64,000 nt of DNA, from contig NZ_LYPC01000027.1 in NCBI RefSeq assembly GCF_001700435.1, positions 984,433 to 1,048,432 on the forward strand. Direction: 5' to 3'. Both the position numbers and the translations under genes were made by a program. Position 1 is the stretch's first letter. Each line of letters starts with the position of its first letter. A model generated the notes under the pieces. It had not been told where the DNA came from, searched no databases, and saw only the letters and a program-made list of their open reading frames with translations. Of the stretch, positions 9,646 to 18,799 are shown in pieces. Source of the stretch: Paenibacillus pectinilyticus. Its GTDB lineage: Bacteria > Bacillota > Bacilli > Paenibacillales > NBRC-103111.

Positions 9646-9686
9646 GGAAACTCCTTATCTTGCCCCTGAGATAAGGAGTTTCCTTT
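9646..9686 (+). terminator. Strong hairpin terminator
   Basis: A perfect 15-base inverted repeat (GGAAACTCCTTATCT / AGATAAGGAGTTTCC) with an 8-base loop, then TTT. It separates the transport genes from the two-component genes. Confidence 0.9.
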
Positions 9687-9768
9687 GGTATAAAGGGGAA
9701 AACAGTACGATAGAGAATTATTCTAGTAGGTGAGAAGACCAGACCTAATCGAGACACGGCAGGGGACC

Positions 9769-11556
9769 ATGAACATGAAAATCCGCACGAAGCTCATCGT
9801 TACGCATTTACTCATAATGTTGGTTTTACTCGGATCTCTCACCTACGTCTTGGTGAAACGGAGCAGTGATCTCGTTTTTGACAGTATTATTGAAAATGCC
9901 AATCTTTCGCTTGCTCAGGTTCGTGTGAATTTGGATCATAAACTGAGCTCTTATGAGGATATTGCCAATACCTTATATTTGAACACGTCGCTCCAAAATA
10001 TGCTTATGAAGCATTTCCCGGATTTGCGTGATGCGTACGATGAATATTTTGCGAATTATGAGCCCTTAGACTCTGCGATGAAAATTACTCAAAATGTGTC
10101 TCACCTCATCATCTACACAGATAATCCTTCGTTTGTTTTTGCCAACTTTCATTTACTTGATAGTGAAGTAAAGACGAGCGATTGGTATCAGGCTGTTATT
10201 AAAAGTCCTTTCGGGGCTTACTGGACCGCCTCCTATCTAAATGAATTCCCGGTGGAACGGGTGTTTAGTTTACGCAAAAGATTGAATAAAGAAGATCCGA
10301 ATTCGCCCATTGTCGTCTCTATTGAGGTAAACGTCAGTGTGCTGAATGATTTGATCCATGAGGAAAGCAAAGGAAAGCGCTTCATATTTACGATGCCTGA
10401 CGGCGTTGTTCTTGTAGATAGCTCAGATGCGAACCCGGTTAAGCGGTTGGATGAACTTCCGTTCTCTCAACAAATTCAATCGTCAGATGAAGGAAAGCTC
10501 CAATATAAAGTGGGCAAGGAGACCTATGAGGTTCTCTACCAAACGCTTAATTCCCGAAATGTAGTCAAAGGGATGAAGGTCATTACACTCATTCCTGTTA
10601 CTGAGCTTATGCCCAAGATCAACCAGCTCAAGTCCTTATCGTTCGTTTTGTTCATCGGAGCTTGTGTGATTTCGGCTGCGCTGATCTTTGCTTTCTCCAT
10701 GGGACTGACGCGCCGATTTACGGAGCTGTCGACCAAGATGAGACGTGTACATAAGGACAATTTCCAGAGTTTTATTGATGTCAAAGGCAAAGATGAAGTC
10801 GCACAGCTAGGACAGATTTTTAATGTGATGGTTAAAAGGCTTGGGCAGCTCGTTAACGAACGCTATCAATCGGAGATTGATCGGCAGGAGCAGGCGTTTC
10901 GTACGAAAGAGGTGGAACTTTACGCGCTTCAGGCTCAGATAAAGCCACATTTCTTATTTAATATTTTGAATACGATTCGTGGCAAATTGTTAATTGCTGG
11001 TGATCGGGAGAATGCTCACGTGGTGGGACTGCTGGCAAAATCGTTTCGGATGATGCTGAAAAGTGGCGGACAGTTCATCCGTTTAACGGAAGAAATCGAG
11101 TTTATTGAAATTTATTTGCAGCTGCAAACGTACCGATATGTGGATAAATTCGAGTATGATATTCAAATTCCTGAAGAAATGAAAGGCATGACGATTCCGA
11201 AACTATGCTTGCAGCCCCTGGTTGAGAATGCGATTACACATGGGATTGAGCTCAAAAAGGCTAGATCGCAGATTCAGATTAGAGGCGAAATGATCGACGG
11301 AAGTATTCATCTTACGGTTCAGGATGATGGACTTGGCATACAAGAGGAACGTTTGGCTGAAATCCATCGATGGATGCAAGAAGATAGCGCCTTATCGCGC
11401 GATGCACATATCGGCTTGCAGAATGTACATCGGCGACTGCGTGATTTATATGGTGAGGCGTATGGTTTAATCGTTGAAAGTGAAGAAGGTCTGGGAACCA
11501 AGGTCACCATGATCATTCCCGAGCAGCCATTCCCAAGAGGTGATAGCGATGTATGA
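9769..11556 (+). CDS. YesM-type sensor histidine kinase
   Basis: About 595 residues. Membrane segments lie near 8-28 and 290-310 and flank an extracellular sensor region of about 260 residues. A HAMP segment ('RRFTELSTKMRRVHKDNF') and the family's histidine box 'LQAQIKPHFLFNILNTI' follow. The ATPase N-box is 'PLVENAITHGIE', and glycine motifs 'DDGLGI' and 'GLGTKV' come after it. In this family the kinase senses a sugar or its binding protein and phosphorylates a YesN-type regulator. AGGGG lies just before ATG 9769; the ATG two codons later (9775) is equally plausible. Its stop overlaps the regulator start by 8 bases. Confidence 0.9.
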   Translation: MNMKIRTKLIVTHLLIMLVLLGSLTYVLVKRSSDLVFDSIIENANLSLAQVRVNLDHKLSSYEDIANTLYLNTSLQNMLMKHFPDLRDAYDEYFANYEPLDSAMKITQNVSHLIIYTDNPSFVFANFHLLDSEVKTSDWYQAVIKSPFGAYWTASYLNEFPVERVFSLRKRLNKEDPNSPIVVSIEVNVSVLNDLIHEESKGKRFIFTMPDGVVLVDSSDANPVKRLDELPFSQQIQSSDEGKLQYKVGKETYEVLYQTLNSRNVVKGMKVITLIPVTELMPKINQLKSLSFVLFIGACVISAALIFAFSMGLTRRFTELSTKMRRVHKDNFQSFIDVKGKDEVAQLGQIFNVMVKRLGQLVNERYQSEIDRQEQAFRTKEVELYALQAQIKPHFLFNILNTIRGKLLIAGDRENAHVVGLLAKSFRMMLKSGGQFIRLTEEIEFIEIYLQLQTYRYVDKFEYDIQIPEEMKGMTIPKLCLQPLVENAITHGIELKKARSQIQIRGEMIDGSIHLTVQDDGLGIQEERLAEIHRWMQEDSALSRDAHIGLQNVHRRLRDLYGEAYGLIVESEEGLGTKVTMIIPEQPFPRGDSDV

Positions 11557-13126
11557 CGTATTAATTGTAGAAGATGAGCCGATCGCACGAGCATCCTTAA
11601 CCTATTTACTGGATTGGCAGCGTTATGGTTTTGAGATCAAAGGGGAAGCCGAGGATGGCCAGCAAGCGCTAGATATGATGCGAAATCACTACTATTCACT
11701 CGTCATCACGGATATTCGTATGCCCATTATGGGCGGTTTGACGTTCATAAGCGAGCTGAGGAAGTTCTCGGATGCTGCAGTTGTCATTCTAACCGGCTAT
11801 GATGACTTCGAATATGCCAGACAAGGGCTGAAGCTAGGGGTTCAGGACTATCTGTTAAAGCCTGTCGATGAGGAAGATTTGGTCGCGGTATTGCTAAAGG
11901 TTCGTGAGAACTTAGATCTGCAATATAAGACGAATAAACAGCTGAATCTAGGCGTATCTGCACTCAAGGATCAATTTCTTAAACGTTGGGTGCATGGACA
12001 GGTGAAAAAACAGGAATTTGAGGAGCAGACAAAGCTCCTGGGCGTCTCTGTTCAGTGGCAGGCATGCTGCTGCTTACTGGTTGAAATGGATTTCATCCAT
12101 TCGCTCCATACGCATTGGACCGATCAGGAGATGGCGCTGAAACGATTTGCAATTCGTAACATCATGGAGGAAATCTGCGGAACTTCCGGCTATGTGTTTG
12201 AAGAGTCGGAGGAACGATTTACTGTACTGCTTACTCAATCTGTAGATGACCTCAGCGGCGAGGCGTACTTTACCTCGATGGCGGAAAAGCTAGCCGCATC
12301 GATCCGTCAATTTGCCAAAGAAACCGTCAGCATTGGCGTCGGACATCTCGTAACGGCTCAGGAAGACGTACCAGAATCGTTTGCTGCTGCTGAAGAAGCG
12401 CTGGATGGGAAGTTTTTGCGAGGAAGTAACACGATACTGTCTAACCCTGCAAGCCGAAATGAAGATGTGACACAAGCTGATCTTCGTCGATCGTTGGAAG
12501 TGAACATCATCGATGCAATCAAAACGTTGCAGCCCGAACAAGTTCGCCATGCGCTGCAGCAAGTAAGAGATGGTTTCAAGTCAGGGCATTTGCAAGCTAG
12601 TGAGATGAAGGTCTACGTACTAGAAATACTTCTTCAATTATTTCAATTAGTGAAAGAGGCAGGGGGAAGTCATACCCTCTTATTTGATAATAAACTAGGC
12701 GATTACGAACTCGTTATGCGCAGTAAAACAAGTGATGATCTTTATCAATTTACAGCAGACAAGTGCTTAGCTGTTGTAGAACTATTGCTTCGGATGAAGG
12801 ATCAACAGCCCAATAAAGTATTCGATACCGTGAAGAAACTCGTGCATGAACAGTATCACACACCGATTAGCTTGCGCAGCGTCGCGCAACAGGTCTATAT
12901 GAATCCCCACTACCTAGGGAAGCTGTTTAAAGCTAATGCGAACGTGTCTTTCAATGAGTACATTCTGCAGTTACGGATGGAACGGGCCAAAGAATTGTTA
13001 CTGTTTACGGATAAGAAGGTGTACGAAATCGCGCAAGAGGTTGGCTTTGGTGAGCTGGATTGGTTTTATAAAAGATTCAAAACGTACACCGGTGTCAGTG
13101 CTGGTGAATTTAGGGCTTCGGTTTAA
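11549..13126 (+). CDS. YesN-type response regulator with AraC DNA-binding domain
   Basis: The product has 525 residues. The receiver domain covers about 1-120, with phospho-acceptor D55 ('LVITDIRMP') and K105 in 'DYLLKPVD'. A middle region of unclear fold follows. Two AraC helix-turn-helix units occupy about 425-525 ('ISLRSVAQQVYMNPHYLGKLFK', 'VYEIAQEVGFGELDWFYKRF'). AAGAGG is eight bases before the chosen ATG. It overlaps the kinase gene (ATGTATGA), indicating coupled translation. The likely targets are the transporter genes upstream and the GH42 genes downstream (inference from position). Confidence 0.92.
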   Translation: MYDVLIVEDEPIARASLTYLLDWQRYGFEIKGEAEDGQQALDMMRNHYYSLVITDIRMPIMGGLTFISELRKFSDAAVVILTGYDDFEYARQGLKLGVQDYLLKPVDEEDLVAVLLKVRENLDLQYKTNKQLNLGVSALKDQFLKRWVHGQVKKQEFEEQTKLLGVSVQWQACCCLLVEMDFIHSLHTHWTDQEMALKRFAIRNIMEEICGTSGYVFEESEERFTVLLTQSVDDLSGEAYFTSMAEKLAASIRQFAKETVSIGVGHLVTAQEDVPESFAAAEEALDGKFLRGSNTILSNPASRNEDVTQADLRRSLEVNIIDAIKTLQPEQVRHALQQVRDGFKSGHLQASEMKVYVLEILLQLFQLVKEAGGSHTLLFDNKLGDYELVMRSKTSDDLYQFTADKCLAVVELLLRMKDQQPNKVFDTVKKLVHEQYHTPISLRSVAQQVYMNPHYLGKLFKANANVSFNEYILQLRMERAKELLLFTDKKVYEIAQEVGFGELDWFYKRFKTYTGVSAGEFRASV

Positions 13127-13176
13127 TAGATGGATCCGAATAGGCTCAGATGGGATTAGCAGACAGGAGGCGTAAC

Positions 13177-15174
13177 ATGTATTTTGGTGTTTGTTATTAT
13201 CCAGAACATTGGCCGGAGGAGCGGTGGGAAACCGACGCTTGGATGATGAGGGAAGCCGGCATTAACATCGTTCGGATCGGGGAGTTCGCTTGGTCGCGTA
13301 TGGAACGTTATGAGGGAAGCTTCGATTTCTCATGGTTAGATCGTATTATCGGCATTCTGGCAAAGGAAGGCATTCAGGTCATCCTGGGTACCCCAACAGC
13401 TACGCCGCCGAAATGGTTAATGGATCAGCATCCTGATCTTTATATGCGAGACATGTACGGTGATGTCCGGGGGTATGGGAACCGCCGACATTACTGTTAC
13501 AACAATGAAGCCTACTTGCCTTACATTTCAACCATCGTTGGAAAAATGGCTGAGCGATACGGCAACGACCCGCGTGTGGTCGCTTGGCAAATTGATAATG
13601 AATTCGGCTGTAATGATACGACACGTTGCTATTGTGATCAGTGCAGAACTCAATTTCAGCTATGGCTGAAAGATAAATATCAAGATATTGACCATCTGAA
13701 TGCTTGCTGGGGGACCGTTTTCTGGAGCCAAATCTACAATGAATGGGAGCAGATCATCGTCCCAGCCTATACCGTGTTCCCGCTTCATAACCCAGGGCTG
13801 GTGCTGGATTATAGAAGGTTTGCTTCGGATGCTGTGTGTAAGTTCCAGAAGTTCCAGACCGATTTGATCAGAAAGTATGCACCTCATTCAACCATTACGC
13901 ACAATATGATGGGCGCATTTAATGAAATCGATGCATTCGATTTATCCGCGGAGTTGGATATCGTATCATGGGATAATTATCCGAATCTGATGTTTACCAA
14001 AGAAGTGGATCCCGCGCTTGCAGCCATGCAGCATGATATGACGCGAGGATTGAAGGGGCAGAACTTCTGGGTGATGGAGCATCAGAGTGGCCAGCCTGGC
14101 GGAAACATTATGTTTCCGACGCCGAAGCCGCAGGAGCTGCGCAGATGGACCTACCAGTCGATCGCACATGGAGCAGATGGAATTTTGTATTTCCGCTGGC
14201 GAGGCTGCTTGTTCGGAGCCGAACAATACTGGCATGGGATTTTGGCACATGATGGGAAAGCTGGCAGAAAGTACAGAGAGGTGCAGCAGGTTGGAACTGA
14301 ACTTGCTAGAATTTGGCCGCTATTAGAAGGCACGAAGAACGAAGATCAGGTTGCGATGATTCGCTCTTATGACAATGAATGGGTATTCGAAATTCAGCCT
14401 CACATTATGGACTATACGTATATGGGGCATTTTACGAACTACTATCATTATTTATTTGAGCAGCAATTGGGCACGGATGTGATTTCACCTGATGCTGATT
14501 TCTCGAAGTATCGGATGCTGATTATGCCAAATTTCATCATGACGAACGAAGAAATTGTAGCCAAAGTGTACAAATTTGTACATGATGGGGGCACGCTTGT
14601 TTTGGATTATCGCGCGGGAGCAAAGGACTGGCATAATCGAATGGAAGCGCTAACACTACCAGGGAAATTCGCAGAGCTTTTGGGGATCACCGTAGAGGAA
14701 TATGGTGTCCTGGGTAAGGAAGAGTATCGCGCGATTCGCATGGATGGAAGCGAGACTATCTATCGAGGAGGAACGTGGTTCGATGTGATAGAGATGCGCG
14801 GTGCCGAAGCTGTAGCTACCTTTACAGACGACTATTTTGCGGGCTGCCCTGCTGTGACAAGTCATGTATATGGTCTAGGCAAGGCTTATTATATAGGAAC
14901 CGAGATGGATAAGGAGCTGCGAGAAGAGGTTCTCCATCTCATCTGTCGGGATGCTGGATTGGTGCAGACGCTAGACGTTGAGGTCCCGGAAGGGGTTGAA
15001 ATTGTTACACGGAAGCAAGGGGATCAAGCCTACATGTTCGTTATTAATCATCGGATCGAAGCTGCGCAAGTTCAGTTACATTCCCGTTTCTTCGATCTGT
15101 TATCAGAGCAAGAGCTTCACGAAGAGACTAAACTTGAGGGAAATGGCGTCATGATTTTGAGTCAGAACAAGTAG
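13177..15174 (+). CDS. GH42 beta-galactosidase
   Basis: The product has 665 residues, a normal length for GH42. The acid/base glutamate is E142 ('WQIDNEFG') and the nucleophile is E301 ('WVMEHQSGQPG'). A structural zinc cluster is present: C107, C145, C151, C153 and C156. The catalytic TIM barrel covers about 1-380, followed by trimerisation and beta domains. No signal peptide is present, so it acts in the cytosol on imported galactosides. CAGGAGG precedes the ATG. It follows the YesM/YesN genes with a 50-base gap and precedes a second GH42-like gene. Confidence 0.93.
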   Translation: MYFGVCYYPEHWPEERWETDAWMMREAGINIVRIGEFAWSRMERYEGSFDFSWLDRIIGILAKEGIQVILGTPTATPPKWLMDQHPDLYMRDMYGDVRGYGNRRHYCYNNEAYLPYISTIVGKMAERYGNDPRVVAWQIDNEFGCNDTTRCYCDQCRTQFQLWLKDKYQDIDHLNACWGTVFWSQIYNEWEQIIVPAYTVFPLHNPGLVLDYRRFASDAVCKFQKFQTDLIRKYAPHSTITHNMMGAFNEIDAFDLSAELDIVSWDNYPNLMFTKEVDPALAAMQHDMTRGLKGQNFWVMEHQSGQPGGNIMFPTPKPQELRRWTYQSIAHGADGILYFRWRGCLFGAEQYWHGILAHDGKAGRKYREVQQVGTELARIWPLLEGTKNEDQVAMIRSYDNEWVFEIQPHIMDYTYMGHFTNYYHYLFEQQLGTDVISPDADFSKYRMLIMPNFIMTNEEIVAKVYKFVHDGGTLVLDYRAGAKDWHNRMEALTLPGKFAELLGITVEEYGVLGKEEYRAIRMDGSETIYRGGTWFDVIEMRGAEAVATFTDDYFAGCPAVTSHVYGLGKAYYIGTEMDKELREEVLHLICRDAGLVQTLDVEVPEGVEIVTRKQGDQAYMFVINHRIEAAQVQLHSRFFDLLSEQELHEETKLEGNGVMILSQNK

Positions 15175-15203
15175 TGGGCAAGCCCGCATTGGAGGGAAGG
15201 AAT

Positions 15204-16820
15204 ATGGAGATAGGCGTAGCCTATTACCCCGAACATGAGACATCTGAGCAATGGCCGATTGACTATAAAAAGCTGCAACAAGCAGGAATTCCCTATATCC
15301 GAATTGCTGAATTCGCTTGGTCGACCATGGAGCCAGCAGATGGTGTATATAACTGGGCGTGGTTAGACCAGGCGATAGCGTTGGCGGCTGATTATGGGAT
15401 CGGTGTCGTGCTGTGCACGCCGACAGCCTGTCCGCCGATCTGGTTGGTTGAGCAGTATCCCGATGTGCTGCCCGTACATAAAAGTGGCAAAACCGTAGGC
15501 TTCGGCGCGCGCCAGCATCGGTCATATTATTCGCCTAACTATATAACATATGCGATACGGATTGTTGGCTTGATGGCAGAGCGTTATGGTCAGCATCCGA
15601 ATGTTGTCGCTTGGCAATTGGATAATGAATTTGGCGGTGAGACCAAATATGATTATGGGGATTGCGCGAAGAAAGCTTTCCATCACTATTTGGCTGATAA
15701 ATATGAGACAATCGCACATTTGAATGACACATGGGGTACGGTGTTCTGGTCTCAGCATTATCAGAACTGGGCACAAATACCACTGCCAGCTCCCATTCAG
15801 AGTGATGTGATGATGTGGCCGCATCCTAGTCTGGAGCTAGAGTTTGCTAGATTCTCTTCGCAGGGTCTCGTCCAGTTTGCGCGTATGCAGGAACGCGCGC
15901 TTCGCCATTGGATCGGAGAGCGTCCGATTACAACGAATGGGTTCATGTTCTGTTGGGGCGATAACATCAATTGGGTCGACATGTTTGCGACTTTAGATGT
16001 GGTCGGGATGGACATCTACAGCGATAAGCCGCATGAGATTGCTTTCTATTCGGATGCCAGCCGCAGTGTCCTCTCCAAGCCATTCTGGATGATGGAGTAC
16101 GGTTCAGGTGCAGGGCAGCTGGAGCGGGATATGCGAATCATCGAGGAGCGGGGCTGTGAGAAGTTTTTCTTGTTCAAAATGAAGCCGTTCCCCTGGGGCC
16201 AAGAACAGGGGAAGGGCAGCAAAGAATTGCTCACCCTGACGGGTGAACCCTCGTTCAATTACGGCGTCGTTCAGCGCTATACGCAGGGGGTTGCCGAGCG
16301 GAAAACCGTGAAGCCGCCGGTTGCTGATGCAACAGTCGGGTTGTACTATCATTTTGACAGCTCATGGAGCTATCAGATTTCGGTTAGCGATCGACTGCCT
16401 TATGCCACCTATGTCGTGGATACGGTTTACCGACCGTTGTTCGAGCTTGGCAAACAGGTCGATGTTGTCTACACGCCCCAACAGATCAAAGACTATGAAC
16501 TGCTGATTGTCCCTCTTCACATCCTATACGATGAGTTGCTGGAAGAGATGCTGATTTCTTATGTACGCGGTGGCGGCAAGCTTATCGTCACGACCGATAT
16601 ATTCCGCAAGAACGATGCGAATGTGTTTCTAACTGCAGTGCCAAAGCTGTTCAGCGCTTTATTTGACTGGCAGCATAATAACTTTGTCACAGACGCTTTA
16701 GACATATCGCAACCAATCGTGCTTGCGCAAGCAGCGGGTAAGGGGAAAGCATGGCTCATCAGCAGAGACAGCACGCTAGAGCAATGGCGAGAAGTCCTTG
16801 AGCGAGTTTGTGAGGAATAG
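15204..16820 (+). CDS. Second, shorter GH42-like beta-galactosidase
   Basis: The product has 538 residues, about 125 fewer than its neighbour. Both catalytic glutamates are kept: E142 in 'WQLDNEFGG' and E298 in 'WMMEYGSGAG'. The zinc-cluster cysteines of the first enzyme are replaced (only one Cys, 'YGDCAKK', in that segment), and the nucleophile region differs ('EYGSG' instead of 'EHQSG'). The C-terminal beta domain is shortened. GGAGGGAAGG supports ATG 15204. The two enzymes probably split different linkages or lengths of the same imported sugar (inference). Confidence 0.88.
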   Translation: MEIGVAYYPEHETSEQWPIDYKKLQQAGIPYIRIAEFAWSTMEPADGVYNWAWLDQAIALAADYGIGVVLCTPTACPPIWLVEQYPDVLPVHKSGKTVGFGARQHRSYYSPNYITYAIRIVGLMAERYGQHPNVVAWQLDNEFGGETKYDYGDCAKKAFHHYLADKYETIAHLNDTWGTVFWSQHYQNWAQIPLPAPIQSDVMMWPHPSLELEFARFSSQGLVQFARMQERALRHWIGERPITTNGFMFCWGDNINWVDMFATLDVVGMDIYSDKPHEIAFYSDASRSVLSKPFWMMEYGSGAGQLERDMRIIEERGCEKFFLFKMKPFPWGQEQGKGSKELLTLTGEPSFNYGVVQRYTQGVAERKTVKPPVADATVGLYYHFDSSWSYQISVSDRLPYATYVVDTVYRPLFELGKQVDVVYTPQQIKDYELLIVPLHILYDELLEEMLISYVRGGGKLIVTTDIFRKNDANVFLTAVPKLFSALFDWQHNNFVTDALDISQPIVLAQAAGKGKAWLISRDSTLEQWREVLERVCEE

Positions 16821-16831
16821 CACGTGGCAAG

Positions 16832-16860
16832 ACCTGCGGCATTGTGCTGCAGGTTTTTTC
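16832..16860 (+). terminator. Hairpin terminator
   Basis: ACCTGC / GCAGGT stem followed by TTTTTT, closing the GH42 pair. Confidence 0.8.
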
Positions 16861-16941
16861 ATTCTGGATAAGCAAGTTGACAGCGTGCTCCGATTAGTAG
16901 ATTATGGGGAGATAACCGATTAAAGAAAGAAGTGAAACGAC

Positions 16942-17373
16942 GTGTTACTGAACGTGAAGTCCCGTCTTAACGAAGGCGAAATTCAGGAATTACTTAGCTA
17001 TAGCGTTTTTCCTGACGAGGATAGCTTACAATATGCACTAAGCAAGTATGAAGAGGATGAAGACGCATGGTTGTTCGCCTATGAGTCAGAAGGTATCCTT
17101 GTCGGAATTATCGGCTTTGTGATGAATGAGAAGCAGGAGATGACACTGAATCATCTGGCGGTTGACCCAGAGAGCAGAGGCGTAGGTTTCGGTCGCGGCA
17201 TGCTGCTGGAAATCATCGAAGATATGCAGCCGACTCGCATCACGGTTGAAACGGATGAGGATGCGGTGCAATTTTACCGCAATGTAGGTTTCGTGATTCG
17301 CAGCCTGGGTGAGAAGTACCCTGGCGTGGAACGATTCCAGTGTACCTATGAGGTTGAGGAAGACGAAGATTAA
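16942..17373 (+). CDS. GNAT-family N-acetyltransferase
   Basis: The product has 143 residues of a single GNAT domain. The acetyl-CoA loop is 'ESRGVGFGRGMLLEI' (about 75-89), and the following strand 'ITVETDEDAVQFYRNVGF' is the usual C-terminal part of the fold. GTG is used as start with a purine-rich stretch ahead of it; no better start is visible. It stands alone between two terminators. The acceptor substrate is unknown. Confidence 0.85.
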   Translation: MLLNVKSRLNEGEIQELLSYSVFPDEDSLQYALSKYEEDEDAWLFAYESEGILVGIIGFVMNEKQEMTLNHLAVDPESRGVGFGRGMLLEIIEDMQPTRITVETDEDAVQFYRNVGFVIRSLGEKYPGVERFQCTYEVEEDED

Positions 17374-17390
17374 TTCGCTTCTGCTAGTAG

Positions 17391-17436
17391 AAAATCCCGC
17401 ATGTCTGCCAATCAGCAGCGTGCGGGATTTTGTTGT
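17391..17436 (+). terminator. Hairpin terminator
   Basis: AAAATCCCGCA pairs with TGCGGGATTTT, followed by GTTGTTT, after the GNAT gene. Confidence 0.85.
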
Positions 17437-17530
17437 TTCGAATCTGCGGGTGAGGATTATTCGCCAAGCGAGCGACCATCATCTCGCGTAGGATTAGCTG
17501 CATCTTAGGTGATAGCTCAGGCAATAAGGC

Positions 17531-17730
17531 AACGAGAAGTGCTTATATGTCTGAAATCCTAGGCGAGAACAGGCTTAAGCAAGGTAGAAGTGCTTATTGG
17601 CTTTGAAGGACCGGAAAATACTGTAAGTAGCGATGAATAAGCACTTTCTGTGGTCCTATCAGATGAGAATCCTGAGATTGGGGAGAAATAAGCAAGATTA
17701 GCTTACTTATGGGTAAAACCACCTATCTGC
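17531..17730. repeat. Cluster of AATAAGC/GCTTATT repeats in a gene-free gap
   Basis: The gap from 17437 to 17757 has no gene. It holds AAGTGCTTAT at 17537-17546, AAGTGCTTATT at 17588-17598 and its exact reverse complement AATAAGCACTT at 17636-17646. AATAAGC recurs near 17687. The 11-base inverted pair is separated by 37 bases. GGACC and GGTCC also recur near the arms. A related AATAAGCACC lies after the DUF4091 gene near 21651. This could be a degenerate dispersed intergenic repeat; no function is assigned. Confidence 0.5.
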
Positions 17731-17757
17731 GGATAGAGAGAGCTGTCAGCACTGCTT

Positions 17758-18654
17758 CTACATACGTGACTTCACCGTGCGTGCATACTCCGAAGGACTC
17801 ATCAGCGTGGCTTTCTTAAAAGCTTTGGAGAAATAGTGAACCGAACTGAAACCGAGCCGCCTTGAGATCTCTGTGAAATTGTAATCTTCTTCTCGAATTA
17901 GGACCTTGGCCTGATCAATTTTTAATTTCGCGAAATACTCCATCACCGTATAGCGAGTATGCTTTTTGAAGAGATCCTTGAGCTGCGATTTACCCACACA
18001 GAATAATTGACTAATATCGTTCAAAGTGAGTTGTGCATCGATATTTTCCACCATATAAGCAATGACTTTGGTCGTCAAATCGTGAACTGATTTTTCTTTT
18101 GCCCCTGTAGATAAGGATGTATCCGCCTCACCTGACGAAGATTTGCGGAGCAAGCGAAGCAAGAGGATTTCTAAATAGCTTTGCAGCATTTGCTCACTCC
18201 CCACAGGCGCATCAGGGCGCCTCACAAGCGGGTGACCGAAAGGGAATTCAAAAGCCTGCTGACCTTCCCTTACGATCTGCGCAAGCAGATTGCGTTCTTC
18301 ATCCTCCAGATAGAGAAGCTTATTTTCAAAAAACTGCATCGCTTTCGAATGACAGTCAAATGTCATGACAATTAAATTGGGAGCTTTCCCTTTGGTCGCA
18401 TAGAAGCTATGAAATTCATTGGGTTTATGGAAAATAATCGATCCCTGCTTGAGCAGATAGCGATTATCATCGGCCTGAACCTCGACCTCGCCACGATCCA
18501 CGTAGAGAAATTCCCAGAAGTCATGCTTCTCACCGTTGAACGCATAGTCCTTCCCAAACTCGAAGTAGTGCATGGTAATGACAGTATTGATAACCAGACT
18601 CATCATCAAATGTGTCCGCTTATATTCGGTAGCGCTTGATGTGTTAATTCCCAT
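17758..18654 (-). CDS. AraC-family transcriptional regulator with cupin sensor
   Basis: The product has 298 residues. The N-terminal half (about 15-110) has a cupin-like ligand-binding pattern ('EFLYVDRGEVEVQADD', 'IIFHKPNEFH'). The C-terminal 100 residues hold two helix-turn-helix units ('LTLNDISQLFCVGKSQLKDLFKKH', 'FTEISRRLGFSSVHYFSKAFKK'). CAGGAG lies eight bases before ATG 18654; a GTG three codons upstream is less likely. It is divergent from the oxidoreductase and DUF4091 genes, which it probably controls (inference). Confidence 0.88.
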   Translation of the reverse strand: MGINTSSATEYKRTHLMMSLVINTVITMHYFEFGKDYAFNGEKHDFWEFLYVDRGEVEVQADDNRYLLKQGSIIFHKPNEFHSFYATKGKAPNLIVMTFDCHSKAMQFFENKLLYLEDEERNLLAQIVREGQQAFEFPFGHPLVRRPDAPVGSEQMLQSYLEILLLRLLRKSSSGEADTSLSTGAKEKSVHDLTTKVIAYMVENIDAQLTLNDISQLFCVGKSQLKDLFKKHTRYTVMEYFAKLKIDQAKVLIREEDYNFTEISRRLGFSSVHYFSKAFKKATLMSPSEYARTVKSRM

Positions 18655-18799
18655 AGGAGTCACTCCTGCTTAGTTCGATGCTAGCCATATGGACTATCAT
18701 ATCACACCATAAATTACAAAAAAATCGTCTTTCATGACAAAGAAAAGGGGAGGGCCATCTTTTATAATCAAGGTAGCATTAAGTTGAGGGGGAGCAAGC

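Noticed and set aside
18734..18768. Promoter before the first Gfo/Idh/MocA gene
   Set aside because: TATAAT is present at 18763 but the nearest TTGACA-like box is 23 bases away, too far for a confident call.
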